Positions 37,491-52,700 of a stretch of 64,000 nt of DNA are shown here, one piece after another. Every line of letters begins with the position of its first letter. The stretch's first letter is position 1. Origin of the DNA: Bombus terrestris (taxonomy: Eukaryota; Arthropoda; Insecta; Hymenoptera; Apidae); contig NC_063274.1 of the NCBI RefSeq assembly GCF_910591885.1, forward strand, positions 17,506,164-17,570,163. Reading direction: 5' to 3'. Made by a program: the position numbers and the translations under genes. The notes beneath the pieces were generated by a model. That model was not told the origin of the DNA. It ran no database searches and saw nothing but the letters and a program-made list of their open reading frames with translations.

Positions 37491-40400
37491 ATGATGACTG
37501 CCATGGCCAGATTACCTTGCAAGCAGACTTCGCCTTCGCAACAGCCGCGAGTCAATAATTTTGGGAACAGTCGAAGCTCCTACTGGAATATGCAGACCAG
37601 GCATCCAGCACCTCCATACGTCAGGAATCATCAACGACATACTGATCATACCGGTAAGTTATTTATTATTAACGTACCTTTCGCTACACGTGTTGCGCTC
37701 CCAGGGTGAAGGTCGAGGCGGTCGCTTTTCACGATCAACCCTTTTTTTCCCTCCCTTCTTTCCTTTTTTTCAACGTATAATTTAACGCAGGGGGAAACTC
37801 GATATATAAAAAGACGCTTTGAAGGAGCAGAGTATTTATATCAGATATAATTCCTTCCTGTTGAATATATGCGTCGACGGCGCCTTCTCCTCCTAGTTAT
37901 ATTGAGACGTCTAACCTTAGTAAAGATATATCGTATTGTGTGTAATATTGAAAGGAACAATATATTTTCTTTTGCATATTCTCGATCAATAGACCGCGGA
38001 TTTTTATGTATTTATAGGAAATATAAAAGTGAAAACATGTAAAATATTTAAAATGTTGCGCCTGTTATAATATTCAATAGGTCGGACAAACTTCAATTCA
38101 CAAGTTCAATTTTACGCTGAACTTAAATATTAAAAATCTTGTTATTTATTGAAACGAGAACAAGGATAGCGAATACGAAACTAGATATAAACTTAACAAA
38201 TTAATTTACCAAGTTTTATTGCCGAGAAGAAATAACAGAATTTCCCCTTCTTCTATATTTAAAACAGGGATGCCATCAATTTGATTTCCAGTTTTCGATG
38301 CGAGCCCCTGGTTTTCTGGCTCTTTGAAGTTAGACAAGCTAAATTAAATTTGTGTTTGGACGTTATCATTAAGTTAAATCTGCTTTTCGGATCATAATTT
38401 TCATTTGTATTGAAGTTGAGGATAATGGAAATTTTCGGTTGGAAGGACCAGGAAGGATGCTGGAAAGAAGCGTTTTAATTAAAAGTTACTTAACTGGGAA
38501 TCGATCGTAACACGGGCACGGACTTTTGCGATTCATAACTCTTCGTTATTTACGCTGCGTGCTGTGCAACCTTCCTACGGGCAACGTTACATCCTTGAAC
38601 GAACTTCCTATCGAGCGGACCGTTTTATCTTCACCCTTCACCGTTATCGTCATTAATTATCCTTTTTACGGCACGTTCGAACAGCCCGTTCTTTCGTAAC
38701 GATCTTTGACAAGTTACCAGGTACTCGCAGAAACGTCACAATATCACCTAATATTTGGAACGATGATTTATAAGCCCCCAGACCGCTTTCTAACGAGTTA
38801 CGTTTGTCATTTAATTACGCGACTGTTTTACCAAAATACGTATTTCTTGAATTAACCAATAGTCTTTAACAACATCGTTATATTTCTATAGTATTATTGC
38901 AATCTTCATATTATTCTTCTTTCTATTAGCGTAATTATATTACTATTACGCTTTTTTTTTTTAACGACATCGTAAATATTTACTATATAATTCGCGATTA
39001 TTTTATCGAGATATTTTGTACAATTTTTAAATGACGGGAAGTCATTGCTGTCAAGTTCCTATTTTATTATCGTAATTCCTATGGCAATTTCTGCAATCTT
39101 TTATTTTATTACTTTCATCTTATTGCGCTTTGTCATTTTTTCTGGCGACATTGTGTTTATCATCCAGCGATTTGACTATTTTACTCTGACATATTTTTCA
39201 AATCACCAATGATCTTTCTCATTTTTATGTTTTTATTTCATTGTCACAATTTCTATTTTTATTTTTGCAATTTTTTATATTGCCGTAATTTATACACAGA
39301 CGTAATTTATACATACACATGAAATGAAATTGTAACAATAACATAGTGCTGTATAAGCCTGCATGTATTCTTAACAAGCCCAACTATTCGATTTCGTAAT
39401 GTTTCTAATCAAATTTTGTCGCGCTCTACCAATCTCATATTCTGCGCCTGTGTAAAAATTAAAAATAAATAATTGTACTGTTATAATTTCATGTTGGTCT
39501 TCGCAATTTTGTTACTTTACCCGTGTAATTTCATCGCGTTCTGCTTCTTTACAATTTGTTATTTCAGTTTCTAGCTGCTTTTTCATTTCATTACTGTGAT
39601 TCTGTACACCTTTTCATTACATGGTATTCTGTTATGATAAAACTTCAGTTAATATTTTTACCGTGCGCCGAGCAAATTGCGACGAGTGTAATAATTTGTA
39701 TACGGTAAAAAATACCTACGCGTTGGAAAGTTTCGAAAGGTGAAAACGTGGTAGGAAAAAATAATGTCGCGGTGACAAGCTGGTAATTTGCGAAACTTTT
39801 CTCATTTTTGTTCCACTGGAAGTTTTTCTCCCATTCGTTGGTGTAAAAATGGTAAAAATCCTACAGCTCCATGACGTTTTCTCGAGATTCTTTAGAGAAC
39901 GGGTACACCTTGCAGTTGGACACTTCCATGTCATCGCTGAATCCACAGGAGTGCTTTGAGTTTCTGTCGGCGCATCCTTTTTCTTATCTGTGTTCCGCCA
40001 CGTTATTATCACAGTCTCCGGTCGTTTCAAAAGAAAATCTGTTACAGTATGTCAAACATATGTCATCGGCTACCATGACTGACGTCAACCTAACAAGCAT
40101 GTTACCAAGAAGTTCCAAGTCAGTTTCAGTCTCGAATGGAACGAATGACACGAATAACTCGTCGCTTTATGCAAGTCCTTTGACGAAGGAGTTGCAATGA
40201 TTGGGAAATAATAGAGAGATTGGACTTCAAACAGAGCTTCGAATAGATCTCTTCTACGTTTCTTTTGTAGACTGTCAACTATTTCTAAATGAAACATAAG
40301 GTATATATGCATTTTTAGATCTGTTAAAACGTAAATTGGAAATAGCAGAAAGTACTTCAAACGAAGTTTGGAATAGTTCCCTGCTACGTTTCTTTTATGA

Positions 40401-43400
40401 ATTTTTAGCTATTTTTAAACTAAACATAAGGCAAGCGTGCGTTTTTAAATTTGTTAAAAAATTGATCGGCACGAGCAGTAATTCAAAGTCTTTATGTTCA
40501 ATCATTTTCGATTATAATGATATGCAGTTTAAATTTTTAATTACGATCGAGAATGTAACATGTAATTCAGGAATTTTTAATTACAAATTTTCAAATAAGA
40601 CGAACAGTTCGTATGCGTTTTAATTATTTTGGACTATGAAACAGTGACGTTAAATTACAAATTTTTGTATCGCGATTTATTGAAATTTAAATTAAATATT
40701 AAATAATTAAAAGTTATTAAAGTTAAGTAAATAAAAAATGTAAAGTAGAACAAAGTTAAATGAAAAAAGAAATTTGTCGATCGAAATTTTTATATTAAAA
40801 ATATACGGGATGATGTAAAGAAATATAGCAAAATTTAGAGAATTTTAGATTGACATATAATTTAAATTAAAAAGACAAGAAAGATACAGGATTTGCTGAG
40901 AAAGTTTTAGCACATGCTTATTCAGATGCTGTTCAGAACTGCTGCTTCTCAGAGCAAAGCAGCTTCGCCCACTCTTTTCCTCTGCCATGGCACACGACGT
41001 CGGTTGATCCATAACATATGCCCAAATACAAACACAATACGACATACGAAGGGAAACAAAACTACATAAAGTCGTGTTCCCACATGAACAGCTATAAGCT
41101 AATGCGTTTGAAATTCTTAGAAACATTTAAACATTTCTTTTTATGGTGTATCATCGTTACATGCGGACAATCGTGCGTATAATTTTCGCACGTAGTTTTT
41201 AAAACATTAAAAAAGATATTTATCGTATATTATATATATATATATACAATTGGGAACAAAAATAAGTGGACATATAATGGAATTAAGTTAATCGAACTAC
41301 TAGTACTAATATTGTATACTTAAGTTTTATTTATTATATATTCTCGTAATACACGGATTATGTAGTAAATAATTGAAATTCATATTTACGTTTTTATATG
41401 AACAGACTGTATTTAACGAAACTTTCGTTATCCAACAATTTTTGACCCGCTGTATAGTCAAAAATAATTTCAACTGAAAAATTGTTGAACTCATCGAGAA
41501 GACTGATAAAACGCTGATGAATGTATTGAAAAGCTCGATAAATTGTTGCTGCTCGTTATTTGCATAAAAATAAACACGTTGTTAAGAGCACTGACATGAG
41601 CATTTATTTTACATCGCAGCCTTGGAAACACGATTTTCATCTAAAATGACGCGCGTTGAAAATACCGATGAATTGTCATCGAGCATAGGAAAGGCTGATG
41701 GACCATCATTGTAAAAACGCCAATGGACCAGCATTCTGCACAGAATGACACTGTCCGTGTCGTTTCGAAGCAATAGAATGAATATTCGTCACGTGTTGCA
41801 GATTTAAGAATGAAATCTTTGTGCGAAACGGGTTGAGTGCAGTAAAAAGGCAAATGAATGTAGAAAATCTGCGACGATGTTAGAGGACATTAGACGAAAT
41901 GTGCAGAAGTCATGTATTTAGAATGTGAAAATGCCATTCCGGTCGTAAATGGCGTGCGCGATTTTGTTGAGTGTTCTGCGTGGCGCAGCGGTTTGCATGA
42001 GAACGCGGTTTAAGGGGTTCTACCGGTGGAGAGGACGGTTTTTACCCTTGAAGGGTAGATTATGCGGTCTCGTCGCGGTTAGCGAATGTTGGGCCATTTT
42101 TGATTCCGCATGGAAGTTCCATTATACATGGTGTTCCATAAGAAGTTGTTGGTATTAATGGACTGGCATTTTGAAATTCATCCAGTTGACTACACAATTT
42201 TTCGGTAGACGAATGATCTCAGTTTTAAACGAATGTAGGCATATATACGATATAACAAAACATTTATATATTTTCAATTTTTGTAATATTCACTTTCGTA
42301 TCGTGTGATACGGGACATTATCTGTGACATAAAATGGACCATAGCGCAAGATACAATGTATCATTGAATATGTATTTAATTAAAATTACTGTTTCTAGTT
42401 TACCAATAATTTTTTTGATAGATATTCCTAGTATTCCAGATTGCAGTATTTAAATTGAAAAGTCCAGCAACTATTGTTATTTCCATTGCAAACTAAACGT
42501 AGTATGAGTGAGGTTTTGTTGTAATCTGTCATATAAAGATACAAATGAAGCTCTTACCTCTCCGTTGCTATGCTAGATTCTGTCCACAAAATGCATTGCA
42601 CTGAAAGCACGTAGTATCCTGTTTTCAACAAACGACAAATGATTGTCGTCGATCGGTCATCTTTGTTATGTCAGAACTGAATTTCACAATTTTCTAATAT
42701 TGTAATAATCTACTTGAAGCTTGGAGCTACGAATATTTGAGAAATAAGAAATGTAAATGATGTCATTCGGTGTAAAGTACTGACAGCAAAACTATTTTTA
42801 CACGAGTAAGATAAAGCGATAAAACTTTCTTTAATACAAAATAAGACCATGAAATAATTTCTATCATGTATTTCTGATGATGTATACCAAGACATCAAAA
42901 TAATTGACGATTGATATGAGAGTAGATAATTTCCTGTCACTAATAATTATGCAGTTGATGCTTTAATTTAAAGAATACAACTCATAAGAAAAATTAAATT
43001 TTATCATTTTATTATTTTATAAAGGAAGAGTCACATTAACTTAGACCGTTTTCAAGATTAATGATATATTTCAAATAGAAGTTACAACAAAAAGTAACGA
43101 GTTCTATGAGAAAATCAGATTTGTCACAGACATAGCCATCTATTTATATTTCAATAGCGACTAATTAATTCCCATCGATGCATCTGTATTGTGGGTGCCA
43201 TATCATTAAAGTGCATTGAATTTAAATTGCCAACAATTCGGCCAATCGATTCCACTCTGCCTGGCTATCGTGATCGAATCGTTGATTGTTTCGAGGCGAG
43301 AGTATCAGCTCCCTAAGGCGTGTCAGACGCTTGTCATCAATCATCAGCGTGCGTGGCACGCGAAAACGGGAGAAGCCGCAGATGTCGGACTGCTCGTCAT

Positions 43401-46400
43401 TTAATGCTCGAGCTTGCCATCTCGTCCTCTTCAACGAGACACTTTAACCCGAACGCGCGTGTAAAGTGCGTACACGTGCACCACTGTCGCTCTGCATTGG
43501 CGTAACGCGGCAAAAACATCGAACCAGCCAGTAGGTCTGTTAATCCTTTCGTTGTTTGACCTATTCACATTCACAGACACTGTATCTCGCGACGCAATAT
43601 CGTTCATATGACTCCAGGGACGAGATAACACGCGTATCTGGTTTTCAATATTTAACGATAGGCCTGACTAAAATGTAAAACATATTGAAAAGGTCAAAAT
43701 ATGACAGTTATATGTACATATGGCGAATAAAAGAATCTTTCAAATTGATGCGCTATGAATTTTAGTAACTTCTGTACTAAACAGTTTTTATCGTATTAGT
43801 AACAGTTATCTATTCTATGGTACGCAATTATATTTATCTTAATACATTTTAAATATCGCGTCAACGTTTAAAGAAAAATGAAACAAGACATTTTTGAACG
43901 TAGGAGATATCCTGATATGAGTTTAGGATCGTTAACCCTTTCACATCCGCGGATGAAATGTCTGGTATGTCAATGAAAAGAAACGCCTCTCGAAGCGTAA
44001 ACGACATCGCGAGATATAGATGCAGAAGGGTTAATCTGTACAACCCATGGGGAGCGTAGAAAATATCAAAGCATTCAATATTTAGTATATTTACAGAATT
44101 GGATAAAAAGATCGTTAATGCTTCAAGAGGAATTTTAATACAATCGAAATGAAGGACCACGTATATTAATAATTCGTTGCCCTAGTCCTTCGTTGCTTTA
44201 ACTTCATTTATAAAAAAAAAATGTAATTATCCATATTGTCATATCTCTTATTGGCGTAAAGAACATTAATTCATTGGTAATATGATAGAAATTCTACTTA
44301 GAAAGCAACAAATATTCAGTTTCTTTTTAACTCCTGACTCCTTATGATAGTATTATACTCCATAAACTTTAAACTCAGTTTTCTCAATTTACGGACTATG
44401 TAACCTCCGCTAGATAGAACACCTGAGAATTAGATTCCTTGAAAAACTGTAGTAAAATTAAAATCATAAAACAACCCGATATAACAATTAATTATTCAAG
44501 GTACCTCAACCATCGTATCTACAAGGTTGAAGGTGGCCAGGATCTGCGATGATTCGAGATGAAAAATGGATTCCCACTGATAAAAGTTCCTAACGTAATT
44601 AGAGTGTCATCGTGAATTATTTATAATGTCCTGGTACAGTACACGGTAGCTTCTTCGATGGCGGTTGCAGAAGATTCTTATGCGTAATTTGTCCTTCGTT
44701 TATTTCTGTCGACTATCTAATCTTGTTACTTTCATTCGCACAGCGTGGAAACATTTTTCTCAGGTGGTCGCCACGTTAGGTGAAAATATTGTTAACCAAC
44801 ACGAAAGCTTGTGCGTCTACTTGGCTTCCGGTTCAGTTGCATGTCGTTATCGTTCATCAACACGAACATATCGCTGGAAACCGTTCCCCATTGCTCGGAA
44901 AAAAGTGCATCCTCCATTCCATTTACTGTTCTCCATTATGTCGTTGCTGACCCGTTTCGTCACTTTCATTTACGTCTTCCTCTCGTGGCGCGATCGATCG
45001 ACGAATGCAACGATGCGTCCAGCCATCACTTTTCAAATTGTTTACGTATGTATGTTGGAATCAGGAACCTGCAACAATTAGATTTGTCAATTTTGTGTCG
45101 TTTACATGGGATTTTTCGAATACTAAGTGAAACGCTAAATCGTTGTATAGCCTGTACAGTGTATGTTATTTGACTATGTAACCGATAAAATCACTAATTT
45201 AATCTTGTTGCGTTGTTTCGGTCAATTCCGATCCCTTTGTATTTTTCCAAGTTTGAAAAATATCTGAAATTCGAACAGCATATGAAAATTAAATTATTCT
45301 CGTACAAATTTTATATTGGCTCTTAAAACTCTAGAAATGTTTCTGTTCCTTTACTGTAATGAGAAAAATGTTGAGATATCAAAATTTCAAGATCGTAGCC
45401 GGGTTAAGAAATATGAAAGAGAAGTGGAAAAGTGCAGGTAAAATGAAACTTTAATAGAAAAATCTGTTTTCCAACGTTAAAACGCGTTTTCATAGGCACT
45501 CATAAAGACGTGGAAATTGAAGATAAAGTCCTCTAGGATCTACGTTTTAATATATTCTTTCCTCTATTTATCTCGTCCTTAGAAAAAATCCATCTTGTAC
45601 TCCTTTCCTACTGAATCTCTCGTATGCACGCAAACATAGAAATAAAAATTTCTTCGAATAGAAATATACGATTTTTGTCATTTTCTCGTAGGTAGTGTTT
45701 CAAGAATAAAATATCGAAAAATCAGTATTTTGTATTAATTCTGTATGAATATTTTTTCAATATATTTTCAGAATAAAATAAAGTGCTACAATTGTTCTGT
45801 AAACAGTATTACCATTTTTTACGTGGTGAACGATTAGCATAAATTTCGCGATTTTTATTCGTTCCATTTCCCAAACTACTGGCTCGACTGTATTTTTTCT
45901 TCATTGTTTGCGGTGGGTCGTTACCACAACAGGATGTGCTTGTGGCTATTCGGAAATTATGTTAAAGTGAAACTATTGACAACGCTGCCTGCATTCATAA
46001 TATTTTGCGAGGTTTTTGAAATAGGTATTACAGTTCGATTCACAGGTGAAATGCTTCCTCTCTCCACGATTTCAGTCGACGCTTGTACGTTGATTTTACG
46101 CTTGTGGTTTGTTATATAATGCTAACTTTAGTAATTCACGTTGCATCACCTTCATTTTAGTATATACTCGTACTATTACAAACGTTCTTGTTATTTGTAT
46201 GCCATATTGTTATATCATAACGATGAGAATATATTTAGTGTAAATATTATTATTTTATTCATGGCAAACGATAAATTTCATAACTTAAATTATTCATTAA
46301 TTTAGTACCTTAAATTATAGGATATCTTTTTACTGCTTGCAATTTCATAATACTCGAGGTTATCGTTGTTATATAGTATTAATAAAGTGTGTCAATACTT

Positions 46401-46725
46401 TACCTCAAGTACATTTATTTTCACATAGTTGTGATATACCTCTGAGAAAACGCACAAGCGCTGAAGGAATATTTGCAATATCACATTGCACGCGAAAAAG
46501 ACCGGTGTACCTGGTTACAGATAGCTTCCATGCATATTTCACATTCTTGAGAAACCTTTAAAAAGAAAATAGAATATGAATAATCTTATAACTAATTCAC
46601 TTCTCGTTTCTTTATGAATAAGTTACTAGCTATTATAAATTGTTCAACTTAAGTAGACATTTTAAATGTAAACCATTTTTATTGTACGAATCATTTAATA
46701 TACTCTTTACTTTATGTATCTGTTA

Positions 46726-46776
<51 letters not shown>

Positions 46777-49700
46777 TACACTCCTCGTCAAAAAGATAAC
46801 TCAGGTGTGTTATCTTTAATTTCTCAATGACGCGTGCAAAGTTTTTCGTCTGTAACGTATAATATCAAAACATTATGAGCTCAGGATATGCGGTTCGTTG
46901 AAAATAATTAAAAATATTATACATATATATGTATACATATATAAGTCGTACGACGTGTATGGATAGCCAGGTCAATGTGTGTAGCGTTTCTTTGTACAGC
47001 TGAATATTATACGTTCCGATGAAGGATGAATGCTACCATGATTTCTGCAGAAAAATGTAATTTACAAATTATATGCTAGAGCATAAATCACGATTTCATA
47101 CAAGTTTATTTATACCCGTTGGATTATTTTCGACTAAACCGCAGTTTTACATCGTTAAAAAAATTTCTTAAATTCGAAAAAAATATTACAGAATCTTTAT
47201 TGATATACGTGATTTTTCGTTTCGGTTATGTGATAATGATCTCCTTAAAATATCAAAAGTCTTTTCTCCGTCGAAATTAAAAAGATATTGAGATACAAAA
47301 AAAATCGAATACCGCAGGTTCAAATAATAATTTTTAGATGAAGACATTTTCGTAAGTTTGAAAAAAATTGAATTTGCAAAAACTCTTTTTCTAAAAGATA
47401 TCATGGATTGGAATAAAATATATTTTATATAAATGCAAATTTTTACGAACACTATATGGATACAGGTCAATAATTTGGTTGAAATAATCTTGCAGAATTT
47501 AAAGTAATTAGTAGAATTAGTAGAAGGATTTTAATGTTATATTTCTGTTAATGCGTTAATTCTGTATTTCACAGATTTTGTCTTCATTATTTTCACTAAT
47601 TATGTTTTTCTTACGATAAATTGCCATTAAAACTAGCTAATTAGACTGGAATTGCGTGTACTCATCGTACATTGTTCAAGAGTCATTTCCGTTGCGAATA
47701 TTTGCGAAACCGGTTTAAGAAGAAATAAACACAAAGTTATAATTACTAAATTTACCAACTATTGAAAATAGTTCACTATTTAACAAATTACTAAACGTTG
47801 AAATATATAATATTTATTCAGAGATTAAAATTAATAATTAGCTTGTCTGCTTAATTATTAAAAGTTTTATTCTCGAGTTTCTGCGAATAACAATGTTTTA
47901 ATTATTAAACATATTATTATTAAATGTAATCATTAAACGATTATTAGCCATTAAAATAACAATTAAACAGCTATTAAATAGTTATAGAATGGTATTATGA
48001 ATTTTTCGTGTTTATTTAGAATATTATTATTTGCGATAGAAAATTTGCTGAATATTTCAGTTTACTATGAAGATCCTACTATGGAGATTAGAATGTACGT
48101 ATAGGATCAACAATTTTTGCTGTATAGTAACCGTTATACAAAAAAAGATAGGCAATTTACTAAGCAGTATCAAGTAGTACATGCATCATTACGAACCATT
48201 ATCCGAACCACTAATCCTCTTACTACTAATAGCCATTTTTACCTGACGAGTCGCGGAAAGGGAATGGAGAACTCGAATTTACAGTTATCGAACCACCAAT
48301 AAAATTTTCTCTATAGCACGCAAAATGAACTCATTCCATTATTAATCGCTCCCGACATCGTTAGAATACTTTCGTTATTAGAATTAATTTTCAATCGCAT
48401 TAGAAGACCATTACGCAGGAATTTCCACGGTGTTTTATAACATCGGATCATATTTCTGACGAAGACTTTGATTTATTGATGATACAGTTTCATGTTAATT
48501 TTTAGTTTCTCTTTGAGTCACTAATTTAAGAGCCACGATGCCTTAAAAGAATTAAAATATCTAACTTGTCAATTCTACGTACGAAAACAAGTCGAGGAAA
48601 ATCGAGTTCGTATGCTGAATTATTTTTTTATTAAATTTATGTACATTTAAACTCGATGTTCTCGAAAACGAAGCCTCAAATGAACAGATCTTAGTCTATG
48701 TATTACATGTAAAAAATCAGAGGCTGCATTTATCAATGTGCAAGGTGAAGCTTCATTCTCTATGGAGCCTCGTTTTATGACATAACTGCAAAACATAATT
48801 ACACTTTGCGACGATGTTGCGCCTGGAGTCTCCAAAAGTACAAATGTATCCTTAACAACGACCCTATATATCCTGTCGTATTAAACTTCCTGTAACATCC
48901 TGTCCAATCGCGAAAGAAGTCCCATATTAAAGAACCGAATCGTAATTTTCCACTGGAAATACTCCCTCGAACACCAAAGATTCCTCACTGTTCTCTGTCG
49001 GAACCAGCGATTTGCTGTAATTGTAAACAGGGACAAAGGTTCGGTGTAGTTATAGAAAGAGACTCGTGCCAGCGCACGTGGCTCAACCCTGTCGGGCGGG
49101 TATCTGGTTGGACGGTATCCGTTTACAGGAAGCGAGCTATTTACCGTTTTTACTCGAGTGTCACTTACAGCCGTCTGGTTTCCTCGTCACGTGCTACAGG
49201 GAAGCGGAAGAGCGCGGTGGAACTGCTCCAGGAGACGAAGGCGTTCTACGTGAAGAGCGAGACCGTGCTGGACCGGAAGCAGGAGCTGAAGAACAGTGGT
49301 CATCTTCAGGTCTCGCAGCTGAGCGCGCCGAGCGCGCCTCCCAGGCTGCTGAGGAAATGCGGGAATACGTCGACCTGTTCGATGCAACCGACGTCGCCGT
49401 CGCAGCTGCCACCTGCTCCGATGACGCCACCTTGTTGCTGGGCATCGTGCCACGAACAAGACAGGCGTAAGTCTCTTGGAAAAGTTCGATGCTATACACT
49501 ATATACACCTTTCGATGTATATGTATACACCTTTTCGACCACGTAATCGATTTAACGCGCATGGCTGTTTAACAGTTGTACGCAACTACAGACACGTATA
49601 TGTGTACCTATGTGTCGGTATTATATATACGCTTCCTCGTTTCATTGCCGGGCAACTTGCCATCGACGAGATTGCTGTAAGTAGTTGTCCGAGCACTTTC

Positions 49701-52700
49701 GAAAGCTTTCTTCGATCTTTTCGCACGGATGTTATATTGTAGCTGAATGGGAATCTGTAACGAGTTTGGCTTTCGTGTTTATGGGGATACCTGTATATGC
49801 TTCCGTAATCGTTTCTCGAGATTTTTTCTTGTTCGTTTCGTTGTTATTGATTTCCTTTACAGCTAATTCTTTGTTGTCTTCTAATCCTCTGTTTTTAACT
49901 CTGCTCAGCACCTCCCTTTTTCCTTACATTTGTCTCTCTCCAGGCATGTTCTTTCTTTGTATTATTCATAAAATGCGTGGAATACGCAAAAGGTACAAAA
50001 ACTAAATTGGATAATGACACCAAATATTTGAAAGCTATCTTATAATATTGAGGAAAGTATGATATGTTCGTTTTTTTTTTAATTTGTGTTGACTCCTATG
50101 TTACCTGGTAGCTAAAAGAAATTATGTATTTTGATATGAAATAATCAAAGCCTTTCGAAGATAGGCGACAAGAATAACTCTTAAGAAACAAATAATAGTA
50201 GATAATAATAGATACTTTGTTTTTCACAGAAATGAAAATTATTCATAGGGATTTGTAACTATTATAAATGTAAATAATTTTAAGATTATTAAATTAGCGT
50301 TTAACAGCCGGAGTATTACCTGGCGTTAGAGACTTTTCGTGGATTAAATGATCGTGCGATTTTACTTTATCCGACGGCTGTGGTATTCTTAGCAGCGTAC
50401 TTTTACCGTTTCGGTCGCGCGCCGGAAAATGTACGAGTCGTTTGCCGTCAACGGTTTTGCTTAATGCAGGTGTACAAGTAAGGTGCTCGTTGCGTCGAGT
50501 TAAAAAATTACAAAATATATCTCATTACGATCTCACGAGAAAATTGTAATCATCGATCAAGGAGCAAACACGAAATAAATGTTTACAGAATTTTCGATGA
50601 AACTAACAAAACTTTCATAAAACTTCAACTATTTCTATTGCCTACGTTCATAATTCAGCTTCTATTTAAAAACCATCCTAAGCACATTAATCATAAAAAT
50701 GGATGTAAAGCCATTGTATTTCTTCTTACTAAAATCAACGGGTACATCCTGTATCTGGCCGTTAAGTGATTACCTCTTGTAGATTGCTTTCAACGCGACA
50801 CATGATATCGCTATGTCCAAACTCGTTACTTCCAACAGACCAATCCCGTCCAGGTAGCGTATTTCATTGCGAAATCCTCCAAAAAGAAGACTGCACATTC
50901 TCATATGAATTATTTCCACGTGATGAAAGTTGCAGGAAATATCGTGTTAAAAGATGCTTAGACGTGGATATTTCTAAAAGCGTGTACAGATCTACGAAAG
51001 TTTTCAACAAGTTAAAATGTGTGTTTGTTTTAGCTAACCACCATCAAATATTTGAAAAAAGTGATATTATAAAAAAGATGTTCTTATAAATGAAGGAGAA
51101 CACGACGTAGCCTAAAGAGAAATTATTCATTTTGCAAGTGAAATAGTAGTAGAAGGTCGAGTTAATTCTTTTAAATGGGATGCTATCCTTTTTTATTCAT
51201 AATATGTTTGTTGAGATATATTTTGAAATTAATATATTTATTGAAATACATTTATTAATGGCCATTCAATTATACATGTACGAGTAAGAAAAAAATACAA
51301 AATAATTTCTGTTTCTCGCTTAAAGTTGGACATTTCCCAGGAACAGTTGACGAAATTAATTATGTGGCGTAAAAATTTATTTCGTCTCTGTCTAATAGCG
51401 GATGGAATTCTGAGTCCTCAACAAACACTGCCACCCGCACTGCCACCGAAGAGTCCACGTCTGGTTCCTGTTCCGCAGCGGCGCACGATTTCAGGGCCGC
51501 CGAGCAGCACCGGTGGAGATCAGCTGCAAACGAAATTACGTCGGTTGTTAAATACCGATAGCAAGGAGAACGTATTCTTTCCTGACAGTCCAACGCAGAC
51601 GATCATCCAGGCGAATGGTATCCCACAGGAGGAGAAATTCCGATATTCTCCTAGCAGTCTGTCACCTAATCTTCGCGAGGAAGACCGCATAAAGGTAAAA
51701 TCTTCGTACTTTTGACTAAATCTTGAAAATACAGTGAGGTATCTCAAAACGAACTACACACGTAATTGATTCTAGATTTTTGTTTGTTGTAGTATCAGTT
51801 CGTTGTAGACGCGTTCCTTGTTATATGCCTCACTGTATATTAATTTTTATAACTTGCTTCGTTTCTCGGCTGTCTTCATTTTTGTAAAGCAAAATTACTG
51901 ATTATTTGCAGTTACATAATCTACATATATTTTTAGCTCGGTGTAATACATATAGTTCGTGTTCGAGCGAAGATCGACGTGAGTCGTGATTTAGTTTTTA
52001 CCTTTACTTCCGTCTGAAATGTTTCGCTGTGATTTATTCCGAATATTTTATGCACTGCAATAATTTTATTGTATTTTTATATCCTATAGTTTTACGTACA
52101 CGTATACACTATCGTTGAAAGATTTTGAATTTATGAACATATTCGTTGTTACTGACGTAAAATTATGCTACTTTACAAAATAGTAGAGAGATATACGATA
52201 AACGATACAATTTTTCACGATAGTGTAATTGTCTTAAATGTCTTGCAATACTTGTTAATTCATCACCGATATGTGGTATTATTGTCCTTCGTACGATTTA
52301 TCCATGAATACGTATGCACGCTTCCTTGCGATGAATCGTAATTATGGAAGTGTCGGAGACAGGAAACGGAGTTAGGAACCGGACGTTGTACATACGCGTG
52401 TTCGCGAGTTTAACACGGAAGACATATTCCTCCACTGTTTTATTAAACACGTGCACAGCATGGATGATCAAACTGTTGGGAAACTGGTACGGGATTTCTA
52501 TCGATCATTTTGATTAATTTCTCTTATGGTTTTAAATTCTCTGATTAATATTTTCCATACATGTAACCTCTAAAAATTTGGGACTAAGCAATATGTATAA
52601 TTAGAGTTTTAGACTTTAATCGTTTACGTAATTTCAGATGAGATACTTTTAAGATATTTGGAATACAAGTTACAGTTAAAAAGAAGATAATAATATAGAT

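Larger units (their letters stand above)
37654..49199 (+). other. 11.5 kb intron 1 (coding) of the FAM110-family gene
   Basis: Bounded by donor GTAAGT at 37654 and acceptor TGCTACAG at 49199. Both flanking exons are phase 1, completing a Gly codon. Inside I see no recognisable gene. It has CpG-richer patches (about 39830-40200, 41640-42130, 43210-43640, 44660-45080) that may be enhancers or unrecognised exons, a local duplication at 40224-40455 and a long TA microsatellite at 46728-46774. Confidence 0.7.

Noticed and set aside
41975..42050. tRNA-like A-box (TGGCGCAGCGGT near 41981-41992)
   Set aside because: No matching B-box or cloverleaf pairing could be found downstream, so I do not call a tRNA or tRNA-derived SINE.
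44665..45173. Two overlapping plus-strand frames of 138 and 120 codons
   Set aside because: They overlap in different frames, lack any family resemblance, and sit within the FAM110-family intron.
49066..49562. Other open frames (134, 122 and 90 codons) over FAM110-family exon 2
   Set aside because: They are alternative-frame and antisense readings of the real exon, which is fixed by the KRKSAVELLQETKAFYVKSE match and splice phases.
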